Shown in pieces: positions 38,531 to 47,221 of a DNA stretch of 64,000 nucleotides. Source of the DNA: Pseudomonas sichuanensis (GTDB lineage Bacteria; Pseudomonadota; Gammaproteobacteria; Pseudomonadales; Pseudomonadaceae). The DNA lies in assembly GCF_003231305.1 (NCBI RefSeq), contig NZ_QKVM01000005.1:91840-155839 (forward strand). The letters run 5' to 3'. The notes beneath the pieces were generated by a model. That model was not told the origin of the DNA, searched no databases, and saw nothing but the letters and a program-made list of their open reading frames with translations. The position numbers were made by a program, and so were the translations under genes. Within the stretch, counting starts at the first letter, position 1. Each line of letters starts with the position of its first letter.

Positions 38531-38878
38531 ATGGCTTACACTCTCTACGGCATCAAAGCCTGCGACACCATGAAAAAGGCGCGTACCTGGCTCGAAGACA
38601 AGGCCATCGCCTACGAATTCCACGATTACAAAACCCAAGGCATCGACCGTGACAGCCTGAACCGCTGGTGCGACGAACACGGCTGGGAAATCATCCTCAA
38701 CCGTGCCGGCACCACGTTCCGCAAGCTGGACGACGCCAGCAAGGCAGACCTCGACCAGGCCAAGGCCGTCGAGCTGATGCTGGCCCAGCCGTCGATGATC
38801 AAACGCCCGGTGCTGGACCTTGGCGCGCGTACCCTGGTCGGCTTCAAGCCCGACCTGTACGCCGCTGCCCTGGCCTGA
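38531..38878 (+). CDS. ArsC/Spx-like thioredoxin-fold protein (YffB type)
   Basis: The 115-residue protein belongs to the arsenate-reductase-like (ArsC/Spx/YffB) family. It starts MAYTLYGIKACDTMKKAR and contains the family motif IKRPVLD. It has only one cysteine in the active-site loop (C11 in KACDTMKKA), so it lacks the CXXC pair of Spx and grx-type members. Real arsenate reduction is therefore doubtful and YffB-like thiol chemistry is more likely. The ATG at 38531 is chosen because the upstream in-frame extension is proline- and arginine-rich random sequence. It lies 31 bases before dapD, which suggests co-transcription. Confidence 0.85.
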   Translation: MAYTLYGIKACDTMKKARTWLEDKAIAYEFHDYKTQGIDRDSLNRWCDEHGWEIILNRAGTTFRKLDDASKADLDQAKAVELMLAQPSMIKRPVLDLGARTLVGFKPDLYAAALA

Positions 38879-38909
38879 GCCCCTACCCTATTTCGCACGA
38901 GGTAATCAC

Positions 38910-39944
38910 ATGTCCAATACCCTGTTCAGCCTGGCCTTCGGTGTCGGCACCCAGAACCGCCAGGGCGCCTGGCTGGAAGTCTTCTACGCGCAGCCTTTGC
39001 TCCACCCATCCTCCGAGCTGGTCGCCGCCATCGCGCCGATCCTTGGTTATGAAGGTGGCAACCAGGCCATCGCCTTCAGCAACGCCCAGGCCGCGCAGCT
39101 GGCCGAGGCCCTGAAAGGCGTCGATGCAGCCCAGGCCGCCCTGCTGACCCGCCTGGCCGAGAGCCACAAGCCACTGGTCGCCACCGTGCTGGCCGAAGAC
39201 GGTGCCCTGGCGTCCACCCCAGAGGCGTACCTCAAGCTGCACCTGCTGTCGCACCGCCTGGTCAAGCCACACGGCGTCTCGCTGGCCGGCATCTTCCCGC
39301 TGCTGCCGAACGTGGCCTGGACCAACCAGGGCGCGGTCGACCTGGCCGAGCTGGCCGAACTGCAACTGGAAGCGCGCCTGAAGGGCGAGCTGCTGGAAGT
39401 GTTCTCGGTGGACAAGTTCCCGAAGATGACCGACTACGTCGTGCCAGCCGGCGTGCGCATCGCCGATGCGGCCCGTGTGCGTCTGGGCGCCTACATCGGC
39501 GAAGCCACTACCATCATGCACGAAGGCTTCGTCAACTTTAACGCCGGCACCGAAGGCCCGGGCATGATCGAAGGCCGCGTCTCCGCTGGCGTATTCGTCG
39601 GCAAGGGCTCGGACCTGGGCGGCGGCTGCTCGACCATGGGCACCCTGTCCGGTGGCGGCAACATCGTCATCAAGGTCGGTGAAGGCTGCCTGATCGGCGC
39701 CAACGCCGGTATCGGCATCCCGCTGGGTGATCGCAACACCGTGGAAGCCGGCCTGTACATCACCGCCGGTACCAAGGTGAACCTGCTGGACGAGAACAAC
39801 CAGCTGGTCAAGGTGGTCAAGGCCCGTGACCTGGCCGGCCAGACCGACCTGCTGTTCCGCCGCAATTCGCTCAACGGCGCAGTGGAGTGCAAGACCCACA
39901 AGTCGGCCATCGAGCTGAACGAGGCGCTGCACGCCCACAACTGA
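38910..39944 (+). CDS. dapD: 2,3,4,5-tetrahydropyridine-2,6-dicarboxylate N-succinyltransferase DapD
   Basis: DapD succinylates tetrahydrodipicolinate in the lysine/diaminopimelate pathway, directly before the DapC step. The 344-residue protein is the longer Pseudomonas form. It has an N-terminal domain of about 180 residues followed by a left-handed beta-helix of hexapeptide repeats (RLGAYIGEATTIMHEGF, LIGANAGIGIPLGDR). The ATG at 38910 has CACGAGG upstream. A strong terminator follows 26 bases after the stop. Confidence 0.97.
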   Translation: MSNTLFSLAFGVGTQNRQGAWLEVFYAQPLLHPSSELVAAIAPILGYEGGNQAIAFSNAQAAQLAEALKGVDAAQAALLTRLAESHKPLVATVLAEDGALASTPEAYLKLHLLSHRLVKPHGVSLAGIFPLLPNVAWTNQGAVDLAELAELQLEARLKGELLEVFSVDKFPKMTDYVVPAGVRIADAARVRLGAYIGEATTIMHEGFVNFNAGTEGPGMIEGRVSAGVFVGKGSDLGGGCSTMGTLSGGGNIVIKVGEGCLIGANAGIGIPLGDRNTVEAGLYITAGTKVNLLDENNQLVKVVKARDLAGQTDLLFRRNSLNGAVECKTHKSAIELNEALHAHN

Positions 39945-39969
39945 GAACCTGCGGGTTCGAAGTGATAAG

Positions 39970-40003
39970 ATCGGGGCTGGCCGCAAGGCCCGCCCCGATT
40001 TTT
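39970..40003 (+). terminator. intrinsic terminator after dapD
   Basis: ATCGGGGC-T-GGCC-GCAA-GGCC-C-GCCCCGAT is followed directly by TTTT. The 12-base-pair stem has one mismatch and a GCAA (GNRA) tetraloop, with a U-tract. This ends the ArsC-like gene-dapD unit only 20 bases before the csdA start. Confidence 0.9.
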
Positions 40004-40022
40004 CATTCCAGGCCCCGCGAAC

Positions 40023-41228
40023 ATGTTCCAGCCCTCCCCCTGGCGTGCCGACTTCCCCGCCATCGCCGCCCTGCAACGCCAGCACCAGACCTACCTGGAC
40101 AGCGCCGCGACCACCCAGAAGCCACAGGCCCTGATCGACGCCCTGAGCCATTACTACGGCCATGGCGCGGCCAATGTGCACCGTGCCCAGCACCTGCCCG
40201 GCGCCCTCGCCACCCAAGCCTTCGAAGGTACCCGCGACAAAGTTGCCGCTTGGCTCAACGCGGGCAGTTCCCAGCAGATCGTCTTCACCCACGGCGCCAC
40301 CTCGGCACTCAACCTGCTGGCCTACGGCCTGGAACACCGCTTCGAAGCCGGCGACGAGATCGCCGTCAGCGCCCTGGAACACCACGCCAATCTGCTGCCG
40401 TGGCAGCAGCTGGCGCAGCGACGCCACCTGCGCCTGGTGGTGTTGCCGGTGAATGAACACGGCCATGTCGATCTGGACCAGGCCCTGCAGTTAATCGGCC
40501 CACGGACTCGCCTGCTCGCCATCAGCCAGCTGTCCAACGTGCTCGGCACCTGGCAACCCCTGGCCCCCCTGCTGGCGCACGCCCAGGCCCAAGGTGCGCT
40601 GACCGTGGTCGACGGCGCCCAGGGCGTGGTGCATGGCCGCCACGATGTGCAGCAGCTGGGCTGCGACTTCTACGTGTTCTCCAGCCACAAACTGTACGGC
40701 CCCGACGGTGTCGGCGTGCTGTATGGCCGGCACCAGGCCCTGGCGCTGCTGCGCCACTGGCAGTTCGGTGGCGAAATGGTGCAACTGGCTGAGTACCAGA
40801 GCGCCAGTTTCCGCCCCGCGCCGCTGGGCTTCGAGGCCGGTACACCGCCAATCGCCAGTGTGATCGCCCTGGGGGCGACCCTGGATTACCTGGCCAGCCT
40901 CGATGGCGAGGCCGTCACTCGCCATGAAGCCGGCCTGCACCAGCAACTGCTGCGAGGCCTGGGGGATCGCGAAGGTATTCGCGTGCTGGGTTCACCACAG
41001 GCAGCGCTGGCCAGCTTCATCATCGAAGGCGTGCACAACGCCGATATCGCCCACCTGCTGACCGAACAAGGCATCGCCGTGCGTGCCGGGCATCATTGCG
41101 CCATGCCGTTGCTCAAGGGCATGGGGCTGGAGGGTGCGATTCGCGTATCGCTGGGGCTGTACAACGACAGCGATGACCTGCAGCGCTTCTTCGACGCGCT
41201 CGACCAAGGCCTGGAGCTGCTGCGATGA
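40023..41228 (+). CDS. csdA: cysteine desulfurase CsdA
   Basis: CsdA removes sulfur from cysteine as a persulfide and passes it to CsdE. The 401-residue class V aminotransferase-fold enzyme has the PLP lysine K223 in SSHKLYGPDG and the persulfide cysteine C359 in RAGHHCAMPL. Its stop overlaps the csdE start (ATGA). The csdA-csdE-tcdA neighbourhood supports CsdA rather than SufS. Confidence 0.94.
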   Translation: MFQPSPWRADFPAIAALQRQHQTYLDSAATTQKPQALIDALSHYYGHGAANVHRAQHLPGALATQAFEGTRDKVAAWLNAGSSQQIVFTHGATSALNLLAYGLEHRFEAGDEIAVSALEHHANLLPWQQLAQRRHLRLVVLPVNEHGHVDLDQALQLIGPRTRLLAISQLSNVLGTWQPLAPLLAHAQAQGALTVVDGAQGVVHGRHDVQQLGCDFYVFSSHKLYGPDGVGVLYGRHQALALLRHWQFGGEMVQLAEYQSASFRPAPLGFEAGTPPIASVIALGATLDYLASLDGEAVTRHEAGLHQQLLRGLGDREGIRVLGSPQAALASFIIEGVHNADIAHLLTEQGIAVRAGHHCAMPLLKGMGLEGAIRVSLGLYNDSDDLQRFFDALDQGLELLR

Positions 41229-41629
41229 GCCTGTCGGTCGAGGCCAGCCAGGCGCTGGAGAGCTTCGAGCAGGCCCGTGGCTGGGAGCAGCGGGCACGCC
41301 TGCTGATGCAGTGGGGGGATCGGCTGCAAGCGCTGGAGGACAGTGAGAAGACCGAGGCCAACCGGGTGCATGGGTGCGAGAGCCTGGTGTGGCTGGTGGC
41401 GGCGCAAGAAAACGGCCAGTGGCGGTTCAAGGCCAGCAGCGATGCGCGGCTGTTGCGCGGTTTGCTGGCGCTGTTGCTGGTCAGGGTCCAGGGGCTGGCC
41501 AGTGATGAATTGGCCAAGGTGGATCTGGGCGACTGGTTCAGCCAACTGGGGTTGGAGCGCCAGTTGTCGCCCTCGCGCAGCAATGGGCTGCATGCGGTGT
41601 TGCAGCGGATGGCTGAGCTCCAGCGCTAA
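41225..41629 (+). CDS. csdE: sulfur acceptor protein CsdE (SufE family)
   Basis: CsdE accepts persulfide sulfur from CsdA. The 134-residue SufE-fold protein has the acceptor cysteine C51 in NRVHGCESLVWL. It overlaps csdA by four bases, so the two are coupled. In E. coli CsdE passes sulfur towards CsdL/TcdA, whose homologue lies 74 bases away on the other strand. Confidence 0.93.
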   Translation: MSLSVEASQALESFEQARGWEQRARLLMQWGDRLQALEDSEKTEANRVHGCESLVWLVAAQENGQWRFKASSDARLLRGLLALLLVRVQGLASDELAKVDLGDWFSQLGLERQLSPSRSNGLHAVLQRMAELQR

Positions 41630-41632
41630 AAC

Positions 41633-41700
41633 CATCGCGGGGCAAGCCCGCTCCCACAAGCACCACCAAGGCAACGTGGGAGCGGGCTTGCCCCGCGATG
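41633..41700. repeat. REP pair, subtype ATCGCGGGGCAAGCCCGC
   Basis: Two inverted copies (41633-41657 and 41676-41700) fill the gap between the convergent csdE and tcdA genes. They match those at 12.0 and 16.8 kb and leave only two or three bases to each neighbouring coding end, so they must form the 3' end of both messages. Confidence 0.9.
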
Positions 41701-41702
41701 GC

Positions 41703-42512
41703 CTATCCAGCCTTGACCCGCTCCGCTGGCCGCCGCGCGCCGGCAACGAGCTTCTCCACCGCCTTGCTCGCCGCCACCATGCCGAACGTCGCGGTCACCA
41801 TCATCACCGCGCCAAAACCGCCCGAACAATCCAAGCGCACGCCTTCACCGACGAAGCTCTTCTGCAGGCACACGCTGCCATCGCCCTTGGGGTAGCGCAG
41901 CTGTTCGCTGGAGAACACGCAGGGCACCTGGTAGTTGCGGCTGGTGTTGCGCGAGAAGTTGTAATCCCGGCGCAGGGTCGAGCGCACCCGCGAGGCCAGC
42001 GGGTCGTTGAACGTCTTGTTCAGGTCGCCAATCTGGATGCGCGTCGGGTCGATCTGCCCACCCGCGCCACCCGTGGTGATGATGGCGATCTTGCGCCGCT
42101 TGCACCAGGCAATCAGTGCGGCCTTGGCCATCACGCTGTCGATGCAGTCGATCACGCAATCCATCTGCTCGGTGATGTACTCGGCCATGGTCTCGCGGGT
42201 GACGAAGTCGGCCACCGCGTGCACCGTGCAGGCCGGGTTGATCGCCCGCAGGCGTTCGGCCATCACTTCGACCTTGGGCCGCCCCACCTGGCCGTCCAGC
42301 GCATGGGCCTGGCGGTTGGTATTGCTGACGCAGACATCGTCGAGGTCGAACAGGCTGATCTCACCCACACCGCTGCGTGCCAGGGCCTCGGCCGCCCACG
42401 AGCCCACCCCGCCGATGCCGACGATGGCCACATGGGCCTGGCGCAGGCGTTGCAGCCCGTCATCGCCGTACAGCCGGGCGACGCCGGCAAAGCGTGGATC
42501 TTCTGTGCTCAT
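41703..42512 (-). CDS. tcdA: tRNA threonylcarbamoyladenosine dehydratase TcdA (CsdL)
   Basis: TcdA uses ATP to cyclise t6A at position 37 of ANN-decoding tRNAs to ct6A. The 269-residue E1-like (ThiF/MoeB) protein has the nucleotide-binding VGIGGVGSWAAEAL (31-44), DLDDVCVSNTNRQ and a C-terminal CSGGFGAV segment. The ATG at 42512 gives MSTEDPRFAG, as in relatives; a six-residue extension is possible. It is convergent with csdA-csdE, its sulfur-relay partners in E. coli. Confidence 0.93.
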   Translation of the reverse strand: MSTEDPRFAGVARLYGDDGLQRLRQAHVAIVGIGGVGSWAAEALARSGVGEISLFDLDDVCVSNTNRQAHALDGQVGRPKVEVMAERLRAINPACTVHAVADFVTRETMAEYITEQMDCVIDCIDSVMAKAALIAWCKRRKIAIITTGGAGGQIDPTRIQIGDLNKTFNDPLASRVRSTLRRDYNFSRNTSRNYQVPCVFSSEQLRYPKGDGSVCLQKSFVGEGVRLDCSGGFGAVMMVTATFGMVAASKAVEKLVAGARRPAERVKAG

Positions 42513-42766
42513 GTTCGTACCCCAGGCCAATACCTCGAAAATCGGCGCGCAGTATAAGCCAAGCGCCTGGATTAAGGGCTGCCGTTGGCAAGTGTCCTAC
42601 CAAGCCTGCTTTAATGTTCTATCAGACAAAAAGATCTGGACGACAATCAGGCGGCCACAGAACTTCATCCTCTGTCGAAAATCCAACGGATTGCCTTCTT
42701 CGGTAAGCGTAGGACCGACGCACCGGAGACACTGCCCCGCCCTCAGCTTCGGAACCTCGAACCCTT

Positions 42767-45364
42767 ATGTCATCACGCAAATTCGGCCTCAACCTGGTGG
42801 TGGTCCTGGCCATCGCCGCGCTGTTCAGCGGGTTCTGGGCGCTCATCAACCGCCCGGTGTCCGCCCCTGCCTGGCCGGAGCAGATCTCCGGTTTTTCCTA
42901 CTCGCCGTTCCGCCTCGGTGAAAGCCCGCAAAAGGGCCAGTACCCGACCGAGGACGAGATTCGCCAGGACCTGGAACAGCTGAACAAGCTGACCGACAAC
43001 ATCCGCATCTATACCGTCGAAGGCACCCAGGCCGAGGTGCCACGGCTGGCTGAGGAACTGGGCCTGCGGGTTACCCTGGGCATCTGGATCAGCAAGGACC
43101 TGGAGCGCAACGAGCGTGAGATCGAAAAAGCCATCGGCCTGGCCAACACCTCGCGCAGTGTGGTGCGGGTGGTGGTGGGCAACGAAGCGCTGTTCCGCGA
43201 AGAGGTCACCCCCGAGGAACTGATCGCCTACCTCGACCGGGTGCGCAAGGCCGTGAAAGTGCCGGTGACCACCAGCGAACAGTGGCACATCTGGAAGGAA
43301 CACCCCGAACTTGCCAAGCATGTCGACCTGATCGCCGCGCACATCCTGCCGTACTGGGAGTTCGTGCCGATGAAGGACTCGGTGCAGTTCGTCCTCGACC
43401 GCGCCCGCGAGCTGCGCAAGCAGTTCCCGCGCAAGCCGCTGCTGCTCTCGGAGGTCGGCTGGCCGAGCAATGGCCGCATGCGCGGCGGCGCCGACGCCAC
43501 CCAGGCCGACCAGGCCATCTACCTGCGCACCCTGGTCAATACCCTCAACCGACGCGGCTACAACTACTTCGTCATCGAAGCCTACGACCAGCCGTGGAAA
43601 GCCAGCGACGAAGGCTCGGTGGGCGCGTACTGGGGCGTGTTCAACGCCGAGCGCCAGCAGAAGTTCAACTTCGAAGGCCCGATCGTCGCCATCCCGCAAT
43701 GGCGCGCCCTGGCCGTGGCCTCGGTGGTGCTGGCGATGATCGCGCTCATGGTGCTGTTCATCGACGGCTCGGCGCTGCGCCAGCGCGGGCGCACCTTCCT
43801 GACCTTCATCACCTTCCTGTGCGGGTCGGTGCTGGTATGGATCGCCTACGACTACAGCCAGCAGTACAGCACCTGGTTCAGCATGACCGTGGGCGTGCTG
43901 CTGGCACTGGGTGCGCTGGGTGTGTTCATCGTGCTGCTGACCGAGGCCCATGAACTGGCCGAGGCCGTGTGGACACACAAGCGCAGGCGCGAATTCCTGC
44001 CGGTGCACGCCGACAGCGCCTATCGCCCGAAAGTGTCGGTGCATGTACCGTGCTACAACGAGCCGCCCGAGATGGTCAAACAGACCCTCGACGCCCTCGC
44101 CGCGCTGGACTACCCCGACTACGAAGTGCTGGTGATCGACAACAACACCAAGGACCCGGCCGTGTGGGAGCCGCTCAAGGCCCACTGTGAAAAGCTGGGC
44201 GAGCGCTTCAAGTTCTTCCACGTCGCGCCCCTGGCCGGCTTCAAGGGCGGCGCGCTCAACTACCTGATCCCGCACACCGCCAAGGACGCAGAGGTGATCG
44301 CGGTGATCGACTCGGACTACTGCGTCGACCGCAACTGGCTCAAGCACATGGTGCCGCACTTCGCCGACCCGAAGATCGCCGTGGTGCAGTCGCCCCAGGA
44401 CTACCGCGACCAGCACGAAAGCGCCTTCAAGAAGCTGTGCTACAGCGAGTACAAGGGCTTCTTCCACATCGGCATGGTCACCCGCAACGACCGTGACGCA
44501 ATCATCCAGCACGGCACCATGACCATGACCCGGCGTTCGGTGCTCGAAGAGCTGGGCTGGGCCGAATGGTGCATCTGCGAGGATGCCGAGCTGGGCCTGC
44601 GGGTGTTCGAGAAAGGCCTGTCGGCCGCCTACGCCCACAACAGCTACGGCAAGGGCCTGATGCCCGACACCTTCATCGACTTCAAGAAGCAGCGCTTCCG
44701 CTGGGCGTACGGTGCCATCCAGATCATCAAGCACCATGCCGGCGCACTGCTGCGCGGCAAGGGCAGCGAGCTGACCCGCGGCCAGCGCTATCACTTCCTG
44801 GCCGGCTGGCTGCCGTGGATCGCCGATGGCATGAACATCTTCTTCACCGTCGGTGCGCTGTTGTGGTCGGCGGCGATGATCATCGTGCCGCACCGGGTCG
44901 ACCCGCCACTGATGATGTTCGCCATCCCGCCGCTGGCGCTGTTCTTCTTCAAGGTCGGCAAGATCGTGTTCCTCTACCGCCGTGCGGTGGGGGTGAACCT
45001 CAAGGATGCCTTCGCTGCCGCCCTGGCGGGCCTGGCGCTGTCGCACACCATCGCCAAGGCGGTGCTGTACGGCTTCTTCACCAGCAGCATGCCGTTCTTC
45101 CGTACGCCGAAGAACGCCGACAGCCACGGCCTGCTGGTGGCAATCTCCGAAGCGCGGGAAGAGCTGTTCATCATGTTGCTGCTGTGGGGCGCAGCCGGTG
45201 GGATCTACCTGGTACAGGGCCTGCCAAGCTCGGACATGCGCTTCTGGGTGGCCATGCTGCTGGTGCAGTCGCTGCCGTACCTGGCGGCGCTGATCATGGC
45301 GTTCCTGTCTTCGCTGCCCAAGCCCGCCGAGGCCAGCGAACCGGCCACCGCCGGCCAGGCCTGA
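42767..45364 (+). CDS. ndvB: GH17-GT2 membrane glucan synthase (NdvB-like)
   Basis: The 865-residue inner-membrane protein fuses two carbohydrate-active domains. After an N-terminal membrane helix (about 9-27) comes a periplasmic GH17-type domain (about 38-310) with the catalytic pair E140 in VVGNEAL and E229 in LSEVGWPS. Three membrane helices follow, then a family 2 glycosyltransferase with IDSDY (about 514), CEDAE (about 604) and QRFRW (about 642), and then about five more helices. P. aeruginosa NdvB, which makes cyclic beta-1,3-glucans and promotes biofilm antibiotic tolerance, has this architecture. The symbol is given by architecture. It is a single gene with a strong bidirectional terminator after it; the 254-base upstream gap shows no clear promoter. 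Confidence 0.8.
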   Translation: MSSRKFGLNLVVVLAIAALFSGFWALINRPVSAPAWPEQISGFSYSPFRLGESPQKGQYPTEDEIRQDLEQLNKLTDNIRIYTVEGTQAEVPRLAEELGLRVTLGIWISKDLERNEREIEKAIGLANTSRSVVRVVVGNEALFREEVTPEELIAYLDRVRKAVKVPVTTSEQWHIWKEHPELAKHVDLIAAHILPYWEFVPMKDSVQFVLDRARELRKQFPRKPLLLSEVGWPSNGRMRGGADATQADQAIYLRTLVNTLNRRGYNYFVIEAYDQPWKASDEGSVGAYWGVFNAERQQKFNFEGPIVAIPQWRALAVASVVLAMIALMVLFIDGSALRQRGRTFLTFITFLCGSVLVWIAYDYSQQYSTWFSMTVGVLLALGALGVFIVLLTEAHELAEAVWTHKRRREFLPVHADSAYRPKVSVHVPCYNEPPEMVKQTLDALAALDYPDYEVLVIDNNTKDPAVWEPLKAHCEKLGERFKFFHVAPLAGFKGGALNYLIPHTAKDAEVIAVIDSDYCVDRNWLKHMVPHFADPKIAVVQSPQDYRDQHESAFKKLCYSEYKGFFHIGMVTRNDRDAIIQHGTMTMTRRSVLEELGWAEWCICEDAELGLRVFEKGLSAAYAHNSYGKGLMPDTFIDFKKQRFRWAYGAIQIIKHHAGALLRGKGSELTRGQRYHFLAGWLPWIADGMNIFFTVGALLWSAAMIIVPHRVDPPLMMFAIPPLALFFFKVGKIVFLYRRAVGVNLKDAFAAALAGLALSHTIAKAVLYGFFTSSMPFFRTPKNADSHGLLVAISEAREELFIMLLLWGAAGGIYLVQGLPSSDMRFWVAMLLVQSLPYLAALIMAFLSSLPKPAEASEPATAGQA

Positions 45365-45370
45365 ACCTGA

Positions 45371-45401
45371 GGCGCCGATACCTTTGCGCGGTATCGGCGC
45401 C
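45371..45401. terminator. bidirectional stem-loop between ndvB and the fimbrial operon
   Basis: GGCGCCGATACC and GGTATCGGCGCC form a perfect 12-base stem with a seven-base loop, seven bases after the ndvB stop and five bases before the convergent DUF1120 gene end. It probably terminates or protects both messages. Only a short T-rich tail (CGTTT) follows on the plus strand. Confidence 0.75.
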
Positions 45402-45406
45402 AACGT

Positions 45407-46051
45407 TTACAGGTACACCACCTCCATCGTTCCCTCACCGTCAAAGGCGATGTCGTCGCTGGTGTCCAGCGTTTCGGTCGGCGCCACCACCACCTGCACC
45501 ATCAGGGTCGCGGTGAGGTCGCGGATCGGCACCGGCCCGGCAGTGCTGCCGAGGGTGTCACTGAACCCCAGCAGCATGTCGTTGCTGCCGATCCGGTCCA
45601 TCTGCAGGTCGGCCGAATGCCAGCCACGCCCGCCGGTAGTCGAATCGGTGATATAGACCTGGGTGATGGCATCGGCCTGGATGCGCCGTGGGTCGAACTG
45701 CACCTCGTACAGGCCGATGCGGTTGCCGCGCTTGTCCAGCCCGAGGCCGTAGTAGATGCCACTGTTCACCAGGGCGCTGCCGTCGCGGTTGTCGCGCATG
45801 CGCAAGGCAAAACGGGTGGCCGCGTCGCAGCTGATGCTCAAGCCGATGGGGCGGGCCTTGAGCATCGTGCGCTGAGTCTTGCTCAGGTCCTGCACGGAAA
45901 TGCGACCGAAATCCACCACCCCGCCGCTGGTCAGTGCCGGCGTACAGGAGGCGGGGGTCACACTGCCGCGCACGTTCAGCTCGATGGTCGATTGGGCATG
46001 CGCCCAGGGTGCGATCAGCAGGGCCAGCATCGTCAGGGCTTGGGGTTTCAT
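45407..46051 (-). CDS. DUF1120-type fimbrial subunit (operon gene 6)
   Basis: This is the last gene of the chaperone-usher operon. The 214-residue precursor has a signal peptide (MKPQALTMLALLIAPWAHA). The mature protein begins with an alternating strand (STIELNVRGSVTP) and has the family cysteines C36 and C75, the latter in ISCDAATRFAL, followed by DNRD. It ends in GTMEVVYL, the alternating C-terminal strand that chaperone-usher subunits use for donor-strand exchange. AGGAAG lies eight bases before the ATG. It is probably a minor or basal subunit, judged only by its place after the usher. It is related in family to E. coli YhcF/GltF. Confidence 0.85.
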   Translation of the reverse strand: MKPQALTMLALLIAPWAHAQSTIELNVRGSVTPASCTPALTSGGVVDFGRISVQDLSKTQRTMLKARPIGLSISCDAATRFALRMRDNRDGSALVNSGIYYGLGLDKRGNRIGLYEVQFDPRRIQADAITQVYITDSTTGGRGWHSADLQMDRIGSNDMLLGFSDTLGSTAGPVPIRDLTATLMVQVVVAPTETLDTSDDIAFDGEGTMEVVYL

Positions 46052-46079
46052 GGTGTTTGCTTCCTATCAGTCGTGGTGC

Positions 46080-47210
46080 CTAGAGGTAGATGATTTCAAG
46101 GGTCGCGGCACCATCGATGGGTGCCTCCTCGTCCAGGGTCAGGGCGCTGGCCGCCGGCAGGAACAGCTCCACCGCAAGGCTGGCGTTGAGTTGGGTCATC
46201 GCCGCGGGGCCTGCCTGGCGTGCGTTGTCTGGGGCGAAGCCGAGCAGGCGGCGGTCAGGCGCCAGGTAGGCCGGGCCAATGGGCGAAAGCCATTGCAGCG
46301 CGCCGAACGGGGCCTGCAGCGCCGAGACCGAAGCCCCGTCAGCGACCACATTGCGCAACGCCACCGCATAGGCGCCCAGCGCCTGCCCCGCGCGGGTCCT
46401 GCCCACACCGAACAGCAGCGCGGGGTCGACCAGCCCGGGGAAGGGCCTCACGCTGGATGAGCGGTTGTCACGGGCGCTCAAGGCGAAACGGGTTGGCGCG
46501 TCGCAACGCACGCTCAGCGATACGCTTCGCTGCCAGCGGCTGCCGGCCTCCTGCGCCAACTGCCGGGCGGGAATAAGGCCAAAGTCCACCACCCCGCCAT
46601 TACCCAGTTGCGGGGTGCAGGCTACGGGCGCGATGGCCGCCGTTACATCGAGATGGCCCCTGCCGCCAGCAGCCTCAACCTGGCCTGCAGCGCGCAGCGA
46701 TAGCGCGTCGGTCACGCCCAGCATCGCCGCAACGCCCCAACCCTTTACCTCCAGGCGGGCGCTGAACACCCGCCCTGGCACGGCCTGCCCGGCATGCACG
46801 GGCGCCAGCCAGGTCTGCGGCAACCAGTCCAGCGCCCTGCCACTGGCCTGCGCCGCCTGCCCGGGGGCACTGAACCGGCCCAGCTCCACGGGTGCGCCAT
46901 CGAGCAGCGCCTGGTCCAGACGCAAGGCGAAACTGCCCTGCTCACCGAGGGCGAATCTTGTGCCGTTGTGCTGCCCAGCACGGAAGAACAGCGACAAATC
47001 CTGAGCCTGTGCGCAGGTCACGGTCAGGCCAACACTGCGCATGCCCAATTCAAGCTCTTGCGCATGCTTGATGAGGGTAGTGCGGTTGAAACGGCCGAAA
47101 TCCACCAGAGGCTGGCTGAGGGTTACCTGGCAGTCATCGGCCTGGCCGACCGTCGGTAACAGGCCGAAAGCGGCGAGCAACGCCAGAATGAAACATCGAA
47201 ACGATCGCAT
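46080..47210 (-). CDS. two-domain DUF1120-type subunit, candidate tip adhesin (operon gene 5)
   Basis: The 376-residue precursor has a signal peptide ending near VGQA (residue 24) and two related domains. The N-terminal domain (about 25-175) has C27 and C66 and the motif PLVDFGRF. The C-terminal domain (about 185-376) has C198 and C236 in VRCDAPTRFAL, followed by DNRS and the terminal strand TLEIIYL. Tip adhesins of chaperone-usher fimbriae have a receptor-binding domain plus a pilin domain, which fits this layout. The N-terminal domain here also looks pilin-like, so the adhesin role is inferred. The ATG at 47210 has GGAG eight bases upstream; an alternative ATG at 47222 overlaps the usher stop. 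Confidence 0.8.
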   Translation of the reverse strand: MRSFRCFILALLAAFGLLPTVGQADDCQVTLSQPLVDFGRFNRTTLIKHAQELELGMRSVGLTVTCAQAQDLSLFFRAGQHNGTRFALGEQGSFALRLDQALLDGAPVELGRFSAPGQAAQASGRALDWLPQTWLAPVHAGQAVPGRVFSARLEVKGWGVAAMLGVTDALSLRAAGQVEAAGGRGHLDVTAAIAPVACTPQLGNGGVVDFGLIPARQLAQEAGSRWQRSVSLSVRCDAPTRFALSARDNRSSSVRPFPGLVDPALLFGVGRTRAGQALGAYAVALRNVVADGASVSALQAPFGALQWLSPIGPAYLAPDRRLLGFAPDNARQAGPAAMTQLNASLAVELFLPAASALTLDEEAPIDGAATLEIIYL

Positions 47211-47221
47211 GGCTGGCTCCA

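Noticed and set aside
42773..45403. 876-codon open frame antisense to ndvB
   Set aside because: The plus strand has complete GH17 and GT2 motifs; the antisense product is histidine- and glutamine-rich without domains.
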